A stretch of 44,060 nt of DNA, taken from contig JAEULK010000077.1 of the NCBI GenBank assembly GCA_016793775.1, forward strand, positions 1 to 44,060. The letters are read 5' to 3'. Positions within the stretch are counted from its first letter, which is position 1; each line of letters opens with the position of its first letter. The translations under genes were made by a program, and so were the position numbers. This DNA comes from Sphingopyxis sp. (GTDB lineage: Bacteria > Pseudomonadota > Alphaproteobacteria > Sphingomonadales > Sphingomonadaceae). A model generated the notes under the pieces. That model was not told the DNA's origin. It did not search any database and saw only the letters and a list, made by a program, of their open reading frames with translations. Positions 1-7,451 of the stretch are shown one piece after another.

Positions 1-139
1 AACCACTGTCTCCACGATCAACATCCCGTTCTCGCCAACTGATCAAAACCAGTCGGCCGACTAAATCCCCGGGATGAAGGGGTCCTTTTTGCACGCCGAT
101 CACCCCACGAAGGGGGTGCCTATTGCACGCTGATCCTCA
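1..139. mobile_element. IS21-family-like element end (partial)
   Basis: Two tandem copies of a motif of the form GGGTCCTTTTTGCACGCCGAT (about 79-100) and GGGGGTGCCTATTGCACGCTGAT (about 113-134) sit near the left edge. Such repeated 'GGGTCCCTTTTGCACGCCGAT' blocks are typical of the terminal inverted repeats of IS21-family elements. The terminus is placed near 139 because IS21 ends are 5'-TG...CA-3' and a CA occurs there. No transposase reading frame is visible in these 139 bases, so istA/istB would lie to the left, outside the window. Orientation cannot be decided. Confidence 0.5.
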
Positions 140-140
140 C

Positions 141-335
141 CTAACGTGACAGCGCTTTTATCGCTTCCGTCAGAGCATGAATTTTCGCGGCGGCATCCGC
201 AATCTCGCAGACTTTCGCAACCCGCGCTTCGCTACTTACACGCCCCAACGTCAGGGCGATCACGCTGGCGTCTTCCATAATCATTCCGACGCGGGTGCTG
301 ATCTGGGCGATTAGATCTGAGGTTTCTTGGTCCAT
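141..335 (-). CDS. small hypothetical protein, possibly clipped by the adjacent IS
   Basis: A short, mostly helical-looking acidic protein of about 64 aa, rich in Ala, Ile and Glu; I do not recognise a family. The ATG at 335 begins MDQETSDLIAQ; an in-frame GTG at 362 would add nine residues, and neither has a strong ribosome-binding site. Its TAG stop (141-143) lies directly against the presumed IS21-like terminus, so the C-terminus may have been trimmed or replaced by the insertion. It diverges from the DUF3489/DUF2924/recombinase cassette, where small ORFs of this kind are common in sphingomonads (recollection). No function is proposed. Confidence 0.45.
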   Translation of the reverse strand: MDQETSDLIAQISTRVGMIMEDASVIALTLGRVSSEARVAKVCEIADAAAKIHALTEAIKALSR

Positions 336-534
336 GTCGGTGACCACGCTCTCGTGACGCACAGAAGTCCAGACGCAGCTTTTGCTCCGTCCGCGATCAA
401 ATCATTCGACTTCTCAAGCACCGCAAGCATTGGTCCAACGGCGCCTGCACGAACGCGCTTCGCTCCGATCTCCAAGGATCCGGAGCCTGAGCTGGTGGGG
501 CCGGCATAAGGCTGCGCCCCACCGGAGACTGAAC

Positions 535-777
535 ATGACCGACCAGACGACCCAGGCCGCCGAAGTGCCTGCTGCACGCCGCGCGCCCACCAAGGCTGCG
601 ACAGTGCAGAATCTGCTTTGCCGGAATAAGGGGGCGACACTTCCCGAGATCACGAACACGACGAGCTGGCAGCCGCATAGCGCCCGCGCCTTCCTTACCG
701 GTCTGCGCAAGAAGGGCCTCAAACTCATCCGAGAATGCCGCCCGAACGGCGATACCTGCTGGCGCATCGAGCGCTGA
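535..777 (+). CDS. DUF3489 domain-containing protein
   Basis: An 80-aa protein beginning MTDQTTQAAEVPAARR, followed by a compact helix-turn-helix-like segment (about residues 22-78, with TLPEITNTTSWQPHSARAFL). This matches the DUF3489 pattern of small winged-helix-like proteins found just upstream of DUF2924 and large serine recombinases in alphaproteobacterial mobile regions. The ATG at 535 is preceded by GGAG (about 10 nt upstream); a longer upstream reading frame exists but lacks coding character. The stop is one base before the DUF2924 start, so the three genes read as one transcript. Probably a DNA-binding accessory protein; the role is inferred from context. Confidence 0.75.
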   Translation: MTDQTTQAAEVPAARRAPTKAATVQNLLCRNKGATLPEITNTTSWQPHSARAFLTGLRKKGLKLIRECRPNGDTCWRIER

Positions 778-778
778 G

Positions 779-1219
779 ATGAACGGCATTGATAATCAGC
801 TGGCTGAGCTGGCGACCATGTCGCCGGCTCAGCTCCGCGCCGAATGGCGCAAGGCCCATAAGGGCCGCACGATGCCAGCCGGGCTTGGTCGCGACCTCGC
901 CAGCAGGGCACTGGCATGGCGTGTGCAGGAACGCATCAGCGGCGGCCTGACACCCGCAACTCTCCGGCAGCTCAGCCGGTTGGCCCAGCAGCTGGAAAAT
1001 GGCGGCGAGCTCGATATCGCGCGCGAGGTCCGCCTCAAGCCGGGGACCCGGCTGGTGCGACACTGGCATGGCGAGCCCTACACCGTCCTGGTGCTTGAGG
1101 ATGGGTTCCAGTTCCAGGATCGCCACTATCGCTCGCTGACCCCGATTGCCCGCGAGATCACCGGCGCGGCCTGGTCTGGTCCGCGCTTCTTCGGGTTGAA
1201 GGGAACGACCCATGCGTGA
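779..1219 (+). CDS. DUF2924 domain-containing protein
   Basis: A 146-aa protein with the usual DUF2924 layout: an N-terminal helical part (LAELATMSPAQLRAEWRK, with LASRALAWRVQE further on) and a C-terminal part containing GTRLVRHWHGEPYTVLVLE, FQFQDRHYRSL and the SGPRFFGL motif near the end. The family accompanies large serine recombinases in phage-like and integrative elements; its biochemical function is not established. It starts one base after the DUF3489 stop and overlaps the recombinase start by 8 bases, indicating translational coupling. Confidence 0.85.
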   Translation: MNGIDNQLAELATMSPAQLRAEWRKAHKGRTMPAGLGRDLASRALAWRVQERISGGLTPATLRQLSRLAQQLENGGELDIAREVRLKPGTRLVRHWHGEPYTVLVLEDGFQFQDRHYRSLTPIAREITGAAWSGPRFFGLKGTTHA

Positions 1220-2786
1220 CGGCAAGCCGGTACGCTGCGCCATCTACACCCGCAAATCGACCGAGGAGGGTCTGGAGCAGGCGTTCAACAGCCTCGATGC
1301 ACAGCGCGAGGCCTGCTCAGCCTATATTGCCAGTCAGCGACACGAAGGATGGGTGCTCGTTCCCGACCTATATGATGATGGGGGTTATTCCGGCGGCAAT
1401 ATAGATCGGCCGGGTCTGCAGCATCTGCTCGCCGACGTCAGGGCGGGCAAGATCGATGTTATCGTCGTATACAAGGTCGATCGACTCACTCGCAGCCTCG
1501 CGGACTTTGCGAGGATCGTTGATGTGCTGGACCAGCAAGGCGCATCATTCGTCAGCATCACGCAGGCGTTCAATACGACGACGAGCATGGGGCGGTTGAC
1601 GTTGAACGTGCTGCTGTCGTTCGCCCAGTTCGAGCGCGAGGTGACTGGCGAACGCATCCGCGACAAGATTGCTGCCTCGAAGGCCCGCGGGATGTGGATG
1701 GGTGGCAATGTCCCGCTGGGATATCAGGTGCAGGACCGGAAGCTCGTGATCGTCCCTGACGACGCGGCCAAGCTGCAGATGATCTATGAGCAATATCTCG
1801 CCTTAGGTTCTGTTCGCGCCCTTGCGGGCCAGCTTGATACACAGGGGGTGCGCAGCAAGGTTCGGGTCAGCCGCACCGGCAAGACCTACGGCGGCGCCGC
1901 ATTGAGTCGCGGTGCGTTATATCTGATGCTCAAGAACCGGACTTATCTCGGGGAGGTGAACTTCAAGGGCAAATCCTATCCCGGCGAGCATGTTGCGATC
2001 ATCGAACCGGAACTGTTCGCGGCGGTGCAGGCACTCCTCGCGCAGAACCGCAACAACAACGCCGATGGCGTAGGGCTAAAAGACCCGAGTCTTCTCGTCG
2101 GCAAGGTCTGGGATTATCTTGGACGACGTATGTCGCCCAGCCACACATCGCGGCGCACCAAGAGATATCGCTATTATGCCAGCGCGACCGAGATCGGGCA
2201 AAGTAAGGCAGTGCGCGTTCCCGCCGGAGACTTGGAAGCGATCGTGATCGCCCAGCTTTGCCGACTGTTCGACGAGGATGATGCTCCGATCCAGCTGCTC
2301 TCACTATCTACCGGTGACGGACTTGAGCAGAGGACTGCCATCGCGCGTTATGTCGAACGCGTGGACGTTTGCGCCGATCGGATCAACATAACATTCTCGG
2401 CAGATATCCCGATTGCAGCAAGGTCTACATCAATCCCGGCCGCACTTGTTAGTCGCGGGCGCGAGAAACGAATAGCGGTCCCGCCAGATCAACAGCGGAC
2501 GGCCCAGCGAGACCCTGCGCTGATAAAGCTGGTCGTCAAAGCGCACATGGCCCGTGAAGCGCTCTCGCTCGCTGGCGAGCGATCGGTCGCGGAGGTTGCA
2601 TCGGCCCGCGGATATACGAAGGACTATTTTGGTGTGCTGGTCCGTATCGGGTATCTCGCGCCCGACATTGTCACAGCGATATTGGATGGTCGCCAACCGG
2701 CTCACCTCAACCGCCAGCGGTTGGCCCGCGTTACGAATCTTCCGATCGAATGGCAGCGTCAGCGCGAGATGTTCGGGTTCGGCTGA
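1212..2786 (+). CDS. large serine recombinase (resolvase/invertase family)
   Basis: A 524-aa recombinase expected to cut and rejoin DNA at att-like sites through a 5'-phosphoserine link. The N-terminal resolvase domain (about 5-155) has RCAIYTRKST with the presumed nucleophile Ser16, DDGGYSGGNIDRP, the VVYKVDRLTRS motif and FAQFEREVTGERIRDKI. The recombinase domain follows (about 165-280, with NVPLGYQV and LKNRTYLGEV). The region where many relatives carry a zinc ribbon (about 290-320, MSPSHTSRRTKRYRYY) has no CxxC pairs. The ATG overlaps the DUF2924 end by 8 bases. The gene appears intact. It points toward the 3' end of tRNA-Phe 216 bp away. Whether it moves its own cassette or a larger island cannot be told here. 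Confidence 0.9.
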   Translation: MRDGKPVRCAIYTRKSTEEGLEQAFNSLDAQREACSAYIASQRHEGWVLVPDLYDDGGYSGGNIDRPGLQHLLADVRAGKIDVIVVYKVDRLTRSLADFARIVDVLDQQGASFVSITQAFNTTTSMGRLTLNVLLSFAQFEREVTGERIRDKIAASKARGMWMGGNVPLGYQVQDRKLVIVPDDAAKLQMIYEQYLALGSVRALAGQLDTQGVRSKVRVSRTGKTYGGAALSRGALYLMLKNRTYLGEVNFKGKSYPGEHVAIIEPELFAAVQALLAQNRNNNADGVGLKDPSLLVGKVWDYLGRRMSPSHTSRRTKRYRYYASATEIGQSKAVRVPAGDLEAIVIAQLCRLFDEDDAPIQLLSLSTGDGLEQRTAIARYVERVDVCADRINITFSADIPIAARSTSIPAALVSRGREKRIAVPPDQQRTAQRDPALIKLVVKAHMAREALSLAGERSVAEVASARGYTKDYFGVLVRIGYLAPDIVTAILDGRQPAHLNRQRLARVTNLPIEWQRQREMFGFG

Positions 2787-3002
2787 GACCGCCCGCAGAT
2801 GATGCGCAACTGATGCGCATCGCATCGCCCGACTGCCAAAACGCCCCACAGATAATATCGGTCGAACGAGCGTCATGCGGCAGGTCGAAATCGTCTCCCA
2901 GCACGGTCGTTAAAAATGGCGTCGCCGGATACCCGCAGAACTCCGGGATTGTCAGGCGCAATCCGACCGACTGCAAATCTCGTAGCCAAAGACTTAGAAA
3001 AG

Positions 3003-3078
3003 TGGTGCCTGGGGACGGGATCGAACCGCCGACACTGCGATTTTCAGTCGCATGCTCTACCAACTGAGCTACCCAGGC
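3003..3078 (-). tRNA. tRNA-Phe (GAA)
   Basis: On the minus strand the 76-nt sequence folds into a full cloverleaf: acceptor GCCTGGG/CCCAGGC, D-arm GCTC...GAGC, anticodon stem TGCGA/TCGCA with loop CTGAAAA (anticodon GAA), variable loop GTGTC, T-arm GGCGG-TTCGATC-CCGTC, discriminator A and an encoded CCA (3003-3005). The 3' end faces the serine recombinase cassette; the gene lies 94 bp downstream of yacG and in the same direction. Confidence 0.97.
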
Positions 3079-3172
3079 ATGGGCCTCGCGGACCGACCGG
3101 CCCGCTGGCGAGCGGCGGCTATAGGCAGGGTCTCGCGTCCTGTCCAGCACCTTTGTTGCGCGTTTTTTACGC

Positions 3173-3367
3173 CTATTCGTCGGTGAAATTATCGGCGTCG
3201 GCGGTGCCGTCGGGCGGCTGGTCGACCGGCACGCGATAACCTTCGCCGAACCAGGTCAAGAGGTCGCGATCGCGGCAGCCACGGCTGCAGAAGGGTTTGA
3301 ACTCCTCGCGGCGCGGATTGCCGCACAGGGGGCAGGCGCGCGCCTTGGTCGCTGATTTACTGAGCAT
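3173..3367 (-). CDS. yacG: DNA gyrase inhibitor YacG (zinc-ribbon protein)
   Basis: A 64-aa protein with the YacG zinc ribbon: CPLC (Cys12, Cys15) and CSRGC (Cys27, Cys31), followed by the family's RDRDLLTWFGEGYRVP segment. In E. coli YacG binds GyrB and inhibits gyrase. The ATG at 3367 is preferred because it overlaps the stop of the upstream RNase E/G gene by 11 bases (coupling) and gives the usual short length; an upstream in-frame start would only add an unrelated Arg/Pro-rich tail. Last gene of the infA-maf-RNase-yacG series. An acidic tail (DGTADADNFTDE) ends the protein. Confidence 0.93.
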   Translation of the reverse strand: MLSKSATKARACPLCGNPRREEFKPFCSRGCRDRDLLTWFGEGYRVPVDQPPDGTADADNFTDE

Positions 3368-4358
3368 GGCCCGATCCCTTGATGGCCGCGTCGGCGGTGA
3401 TTTCCACCGGTCGTCCGGTGCGTGTTTGCACCATATGGGTCCAGGCGGGGTGCGCCGCAATATGGTCGGCGACCGCCGGGCGCGCTGACAGTCCTAATAT
3501 CCCCGTCCCCGCCGCGCGCTCGGCCTGGCGCAGCAGCAGCGCGGCATCGGTCGCGATGGGGTCGAAGCGGATCTGCTCGATCAGCGACGGGCGCTCGCGG
3601 CGGCGGATGATCTGCATAAAGCCGAAGCCGTTGGTCGCGGTGCGCTCGAACGGTTGCGGCAGATAGTCGTCGATCAGCGCGTCGATCGCCAGCCGCTCGG
3701 CGCGGCCGGGCAGCGAGGGAACGTCGATCCCGATCGATCCGCCGACATCGCAGCAGCGAATGACCTGCGCCGCCGCGCGGGCCCCCGCCTTGGCGAGCGC
3801 GAAGGCGTCACCCTCGCCGTCGATATCGATCAGCAGCATCGCCGGCGTGGCATCGACCCACAGCGCCCCGCCCGCAAAGGGCCAATGGCCGGTGCGGACG
3901 CGGTCGATCAGTTCGGACCAGCCCGCCGCTTCGAGGCTGTCGGGACCGCTGGGATGCAGATCGACCACGGTTATGCCCGTTGCCGCAATGCGTGCGCGCA
4001 GGTCGGGGCCATCGGAGAACTCGACCCCGGCTTCGGCCAGCCGCGCCCGCGCCGGCTTGTCGCGCCCGCGTTCGCGCAATGCCATGCGGGTGATCTCGAC
4101 CGTCAGCCGTGCCCCGATCGAGGTGGCGGGCGGTACCGCTGCCAGCGTCGCCATCGGGTCGCCGGGCGTGTCGAGCGTGACCAGCGCGCCCTCGCCGCCC
4201 TTGCCCGCTTCGACAAGTTTCGCCGCGACGACGGCGCCGATGCGCGGCCCCTCACCCTCGCGCTCGATGCGCGCCTCGACGATCTCGTCCTGCTCGACCA
4301 GCGCGGCGCGCGCTTCGCCGATCCCGGCCTCGTAAAGCCACTCAGCCAAAAGCAACAC
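3357..4358 (-). CDS. short RNase E/G-family ribonuclease
   Basis: A 333-aa protein related to RNase E/G catalytic cores, with predicted metal-ligand motifs MLLIDIDGEGD (about 175-184) and DVGGSIGIDVPSL (about 204-216), followed by MQIIRRRERPSL, which corresponds to the conserved Arg-rich stretch after the DNase I-like subdomain. It is much shorter than E. coli Rng (about 490 aa): the N-terminal S1-like region is poorly recognisable and I see no CPxC zinc-link. GTG start at 4358 overlaps maf by 17 bases. It likely processes RNA in the cytoplasm, but the reduced architecture leaves its targets open. The form seems usual in sphingomonads (recollection). Confidence 0.85.
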   Translation of the reverse strand: MLLLAEWLYEAGIGEARAALVEQDEIVEARIEREGEGPRIGAVVAAKLVEAGKGGEGALVTLDTPGDPMATLAAVPPATSIGARLTVEITRMALRERGRDKPARARLAEAGVEFSDGPDLRARIAATGITVVDLHPSGPDSLEAAGWSELIDRVRTGHWPFAGGALWVDATPAMLLIDIDGEGDAFALAKAGARAAAQVIRCCDVGGSIGIDVPSLPGRAERLAIDALIDDYLPQPFERTATNGFGFMQIIRRRERPSLIEQIRFDPIATDAALLLRQAERAAGTGILGLSARPAVADHIAAHPAWTHMVQTRTGRPVEITADAAIKGSGHAQ

Positions 4359-4932
4359 CCGCGCCGGTCAAGAGGCCCCGCGTCTCGAACAAAGGCAGGC
4401 CGACAACGTTGGAATGACTGCCCGACAGGAAGCGCACGAAGCTTTCGGCGCGGCCCTGGATCGCATAGCCGCCCGCCTTGCCCATGCCCTCGCCGCTGGC
4501 GACATACCAGTCGATCTCGGCGACGCTCAGGGCCTTGAAGGCGACGATCGTGTCGGCGACGCGCCCGCGCGGCTTGCCATCGCGGCCGACGACACAGACC
4601 CCCGACCAGACATGATGCCGCCGTCCCGACAGCAGGCCGAGCATATGGCGCAGATCGGCTTCGTCGATCGGCTTTTCGAGGATACGGCGCCCGACCGCGA
4701 CGGTGGTGTCGCCCGCCAGCACGACCTCGTTCGGCGCGCGGTCGACCGCGAGCGCCTTGCCCTCGGCGAGCCGCGCGACATAGGCGCGCGGGAGTTCGCC
4801 TTTCAGGGGCGTTTCATCGATTTCGGGGGCCGCGATGCGCGTGGGCATCAGCCCGATGCGCGCGAGCAGTTCGAGCCGGCGCGGCGACGTCGAAGCCAAA
4901 ACAAGCGCGGGCGCTTCCACCGCCCCGCTCAC
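4342..4932 (-). CDS. maf: Maf-family nucleotide pyrophosphatase
   Basis: A 196-aa Maf/Ham1-superfamily protein that hydrolyses non-canonical or surplus nucleoside triphosphates to the monophosphate and PPi. It shows the family motifs [12 protein letters not shown] (about 12-23), PEIDETPL (about 36-43), RLAEGKA with Lys59, and VVLAGDTTV (about 70-78). Maf proteins divide into dTTP/UTP and 7-methyl-GTP types; I cannot assign the subtype with confidence. It begins with GTG in a GTGA overlap with the infA stop and overlaps the RNase gene downstream, so expression is probably coupled to infA. Confidence 0.93.
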   Translation of the reverse strand: MSGAVEAPALVLASTSPRRLELLARIGLMPTRIAAPEIDETPLKGELPRAYVARLAEGKALAVDRAPNEVVLAGDTTVAVGRRILEKPIDEADLRHMLGLLSGRRHHVWSGVCVVGRDGKPRGRVADTIVAFKALSVAEIDWYVASGEGMGKAGGYAIQGRAESFVRFLSGSHSNVVGLPLFETRGLLTGAGVAFG

Positions 4933-5147
4933 TTGAAGCGATAGGTGATCCGACCCTTGGTCAGGTCATAGGGGGTCAGTTCGACGAGCACTTCGTCGCC
5001 GACGAGAACGCGGATGCGATTCTTGCGCATCTTGCCGGCCGTGTGGCCCAGAATCTCGTGGTCATTTTCCAGTTTGACGCGGAACATCGCGTTGGGAAGC
5101 AGTTCGACCACCTGGCCGCGCATTTCCAGAAGTTCTTCTTTCGCCAT
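4929..5147 (-). CDS. infA: translation initiation factor IF-1
   Basis: The 72-aa sequence [13 protein letters not shown]...[11 protein letters not shown] is a canonical single S1/OB-fold IF-1, with the conserved [20 protein letters not shown] stretch. IF-1 occupies the ribosomal A site during 30S initiation. ATG at 5147 is chosen over the TTG three bases upstream; GAGG lies about 6 nt before it. First gene of the infA-maf-RNase-yacG operon. Only about 70 bp separate it from the stop of the upstream cupin-like gene, so its promoter lies there or inside that gene. Confidence 0.98.
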   Translation of the reverse strand: MAKEELLEMRGQVVELLPNAMFRVKLENDHEILGHTAGKMRKNRIRVLVGDEVLVELTPYDLTKGRITYRFK

Positions 5148-5220
5148 CAATCCTCAAGGGTCTCGAAACAATTTGGATGCGCGCCCATAGCGGCAAAAGC
5201 CCGCGATGGGAAGCCGTCTG

Positions 5221-6087
5221 TCAGTGCACCAGCCGCAGCCGCCGCGCTACGCGCCAGGCGACCGTCTTGGCCCAGGCATAGCTCGGCCAGCGCGGCGGCA
5301 TCGCGGGGTCCAGCCCCATGCGCCGCAGCGCGGCGTTGGCGGCATGCGCCTCGGATTCGCGATAGCTCCATTCGCTGCGCCAGGTGATCGACAGCGAGAT
5401 CGAGGGGGCATCGCCATTGGCGACATAGTGCGGCGCCATCACCGGCATCAGCACCGCGTCGCCGGGCGCCAGCGGCACGCTTTGCTGGCCGCCCTCATAG
5501 CCTTCTTCCCAGGGCAGGTTGCGGTGGCCGCCGGTGTGATAGCGTTCATGCTCGCGGCGGTGCGCGAACCGCTCGTCGCCCGCGGGCCAGACATTCATCA
5601 CCTTGGTGCCGCGCAATTGCAGCAGGATATTATGCTCGGGGTCGAAGTGGAACGGGGTGATCGATCCCGGCGACGAGATGAAGATGAAACCCTGCGGCGT
5701 CAGCATCGCGCCGGTGCGGGGGCTTACCACGGGTTCGAGTTCGCCGAGCAGGCGCATCAGCAAGTCGCGGTACGGCCCCTCGCTCTCGATATTCTTGAGC
5801 ACCGCCCAGCTGCCGTTGCTGTCGATGGTGCGGATCGTCTCGCCGATCGACAGGCCGTTCGAGGGAATGTCCTCGGGCAAGATACCGATCGGAACATTGC
5901 CGGGATTATATTCGGCCTGGGCGGCGGGAAGGTTCTCGCCGAGCCGCGCCAGCGCTTCGAGCGACAGCAGCGGATGATCGGGCAGCCGATGATGCAGCAG
6001 CCCCGCCTGCAACGGATAGAGCGCCGCCATCGCCGCGAGCGTGTCGGCCGGAAAGACGGGGCGGTCGATGACTTGGTGCGCGGTCAT
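5221..6087 (-). CDS. cupin/JmjC-like (cupin_8) putative Fe(II)/2-oxoglutarate oxygenase
   Basis: A 288-aa protein with a JmjC/cupin_8 core: SPGSITPFHFDPEHN carries the metal-binding HxD pair (His147, Asp149), NILLQLRGTKVMNVWP follows, and a likely distal ligand is His220 in MPVMAPHYVAN after the PGDAVLMP turn. Such enzymes hydroxylate proteins or small molecules using Fe(II) and 2-oxoglutarate. The ATG at 6087 lies in an ATGA overlap with the upstream GNAT gene, so the two are translated together. The position at the end of the XrtA locus suggests a modification linked to surface polymer or sorted proteins, but the substrate is unknown. An earlier in-frame start inside the GNAT gene is rejected as antisense-like GC artefact. 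Confidence 0.8.
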   Translation of the reverse strand: MTAHQVIDRPVFPADTLAAMAALYPLQAGLLHHRLPDHPLLSLEALARLGENLPAAQAEYNPGNVPIGILPEDIPSNGLSIGETIRTIDSNGSWAVLKNIESEGPYRDLLMRLLGELEPVVSPRTGAMLTPQGFIFISSPGSITPFHFDPEHNILLQLRGTKVMNVWPAGDERFAHRREHERYHTGGHRNLPWEEGYEGGQQSVPLAPGDAVLMPVMAPHYVANGDAPSISLSITWRSEWSYRESEAHAANAALRRMGLDPAMPPRWPSYAWAKTVAWRVARRLRLVH

Positions 6088-7289
6088 GGCTGGTCCTGTT
6101 CGTCCGGGGTTTCGGCGGGCGCTGGTTCGGTACGCTTCCAGCGCCGCCAGACCCGTTCGGCCTTGCTGAGCAAGGCGAAGCGCAAGCGGTCGCCCGCGCC
6201 GCCCAGCGGCACATTGACCCAGACGAGCGCGCGGCGCTCGCGCCAGACGCTGTCGATCATCGGGTGGCCGGGCGCGGCGCAGCTGTCGACCCACGCGATG
6301 CGGTCGTCGGCAAGCAGGTCGAGGTTCGCCTGTTGCAGCAGCACCCCGGGCGAGAAGCGCGCATGCTCCTCGTCGAAGGCGGTCTTGAACGAAAAGCCGC
6401 CGGGCGGGCAGAGGAAGTTGATGAGCATCGCGAGCGGCCGGCCATCGAGGTCGAGCGCGCGCATGTCGAGTCGGCCCGCTTCGGCGGCGCCCGCAATGAT
6501 GGCGCGGAACCAGGCTTCGGTTTCGCCATGACTGGCGAGCGCCGACCCGGCGCGCCCCTTCCAGCCGCGCGCTTCCAGGTCGAGGAAGGCATCGACCCAC
6601 GGCTCGACCGGTTCGTCCGCCGACCAGCGACGGAATGCGACCGCGCCCTGCTCGGCGAGGCGGTTCGCCTGGCGCCGATGCTCCTTGCGTTTCTTCGCGC
6701 GCACCGCACCGTCCCAATAGTCCTCGGGCGACAGGCCGCTTTCGAGCAGCGCCCGTTCTTCGCGGTGAACGGTCTCGGCCTCGGCGCCGCGCACCCGCGC
6801 GACATCGACCAGCGCGCGGTGCAGCGGGCCGTCTTCGGTGAGGCGCGGCACATGCACCATCGTCTTCGCCCAGGGCGCCGCGTCGCACCAGCCGAGCAGG
6901 ATCGACCAGAACAGGCGCTCGAACCCCGCACGAACGAGCGGAGCGCCGTGGAAATGATTGGGGTGCGCCCAGCCGATGGCGTGGCGCAGCGGCAGGCGTC
7001 CATAATGGCGCGCCGGCGCAAGCGGCATCACTCCGATCACCGGTCCGTCGGCGCCGCCCTGCACCATCACCAGCCGCGTCTGGCGCTCGGGATCGAGCAG
7101 ATGCAGCGCCGATTGCAGGCACCAGCGTTCGGCAAAGGGGTTGGGCTCGCTCGCCTCCCGCGCCACCGCATCCCACGCCGCGGCAAGCGGGGGCGACAGC
7201 GCCAGCGGATCGACGACGCGCACCGTCAACGGCGCGGCGCTCGCGGGCATGGGTGTGCCGTCGACCGGAAAGGCGGGGTGGACCGTCAT
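6084..7289 (-). CDS. GNAT-type acetyltransferase (CelD/FemAB-like, Acetyltransf_6)
   Basis: A 401-aa protein with the layout of BcsL/CelD-type GNAT proteins: an N-terminal GNAT half (about 30-180), a basic link AVRAKKRKEHRRQANRL (about 200-216) and a second GNAT half in which FLCPPGGFSFKTAFDEEHARFSPGVLL (in two parts, about 290-316) is the characteristic acyl-CoA-side motif of this group. These proteins occur in polysaccharide and cell-envelope loci and transfer acyl or aminoacyl groups; the substrate is unknown. ATG at 7289; the stop overlaps the cupin-like start by 4 bases. It is separated from the asparagine-synthase gene by a 162-bp gap containing an inverted repeat. Confidence 0.8.
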   Translation of the reverse strand: MTVHPAFPVDGTPMPASAAPLTVRVVDPLALSPPLAAAWDAVAREASEPNPFAERWCLQSALHLLDPERQTRLVMVQGGADGPVIGVMPLAPARHYGRLPLRHAIGWAHPNHFHGAPLVRAGFERLFWSILLGWCDAAPWAKTMVHVPRLTEDGPLHRALVDVARVRGAEAETVHREERALLESGLSPEDYWDGAVRAKKRKEHRRQANRLAEQGAVAFRRWSADEPVEPWVDAFLDLEARGWKGRAGSALASHGETEAWFRAIIAGAAEAGRLDMRALDLDGRPLAMLINFLCPPGGFSFKTAFDEEHARFSPGVLLQQANLDLLADDRIAWVDSCAAPGHPMIDSVWRERRALVWVNVPLGGAGDRLRFALLSKAERVWRRWKRTEPAPAETPDEQDQP

Positions 7290-7339
7290 TGCGGCGAGGC
7301 TAGCAGCGAGGGGTTAAGATGAGGTGGCTGCGACACTAA

Positions 7340-7441
7340 GCCCCTCCCGCTTGCGGGAGGGGTTTGGGGAGGGCATGTCGGAATTTGGGGGCGCCCGGAA
7401 ACAAGCCCTCCCCCGACCCCTCCCGCAAGCGGGGGGGGGGA
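7340..7441. repeat. paired palindromic repeat in a gene gap
   Basis: Two opposed copies of a CCCCTCCCGC-TTGCGGGAGGGG-type palindrome (7341-7362 and about 7412-7435), each followed or preceded by TTTGGGGAGGG or its complement, form a larger hairpin. A run of ten G lies at 7431-7440. It sits between two convergently irrelevant same-strand genes and could reduce read-through from the XrtA arm into the GNAT/cupin pair. No T-run typical of a Rho-independent terminator is present. Confidence 0.8.
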
Positions 7442-7451
7442 GAACAAACCC

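Noticed and set aside
2787-3002. Possible attachment site duplicate next to tRNA-Phe
   Set aside because: No copy of the tRNA 3' end could be found by eye in 2787-3002 or near position 1-540.
2916-3239. Small reading frames overlapping tRNA-Phe
   Set aside because: They run through the tRNA gene on both strands and have no coding character.
6088-7176. In-frame N-terminal extension of the cupin-like gene
   Set aside because: Runs inside the GNAT gene in another frame with Arg/Ala-rich sequence; the ATGA overlap start at 6087 is better.
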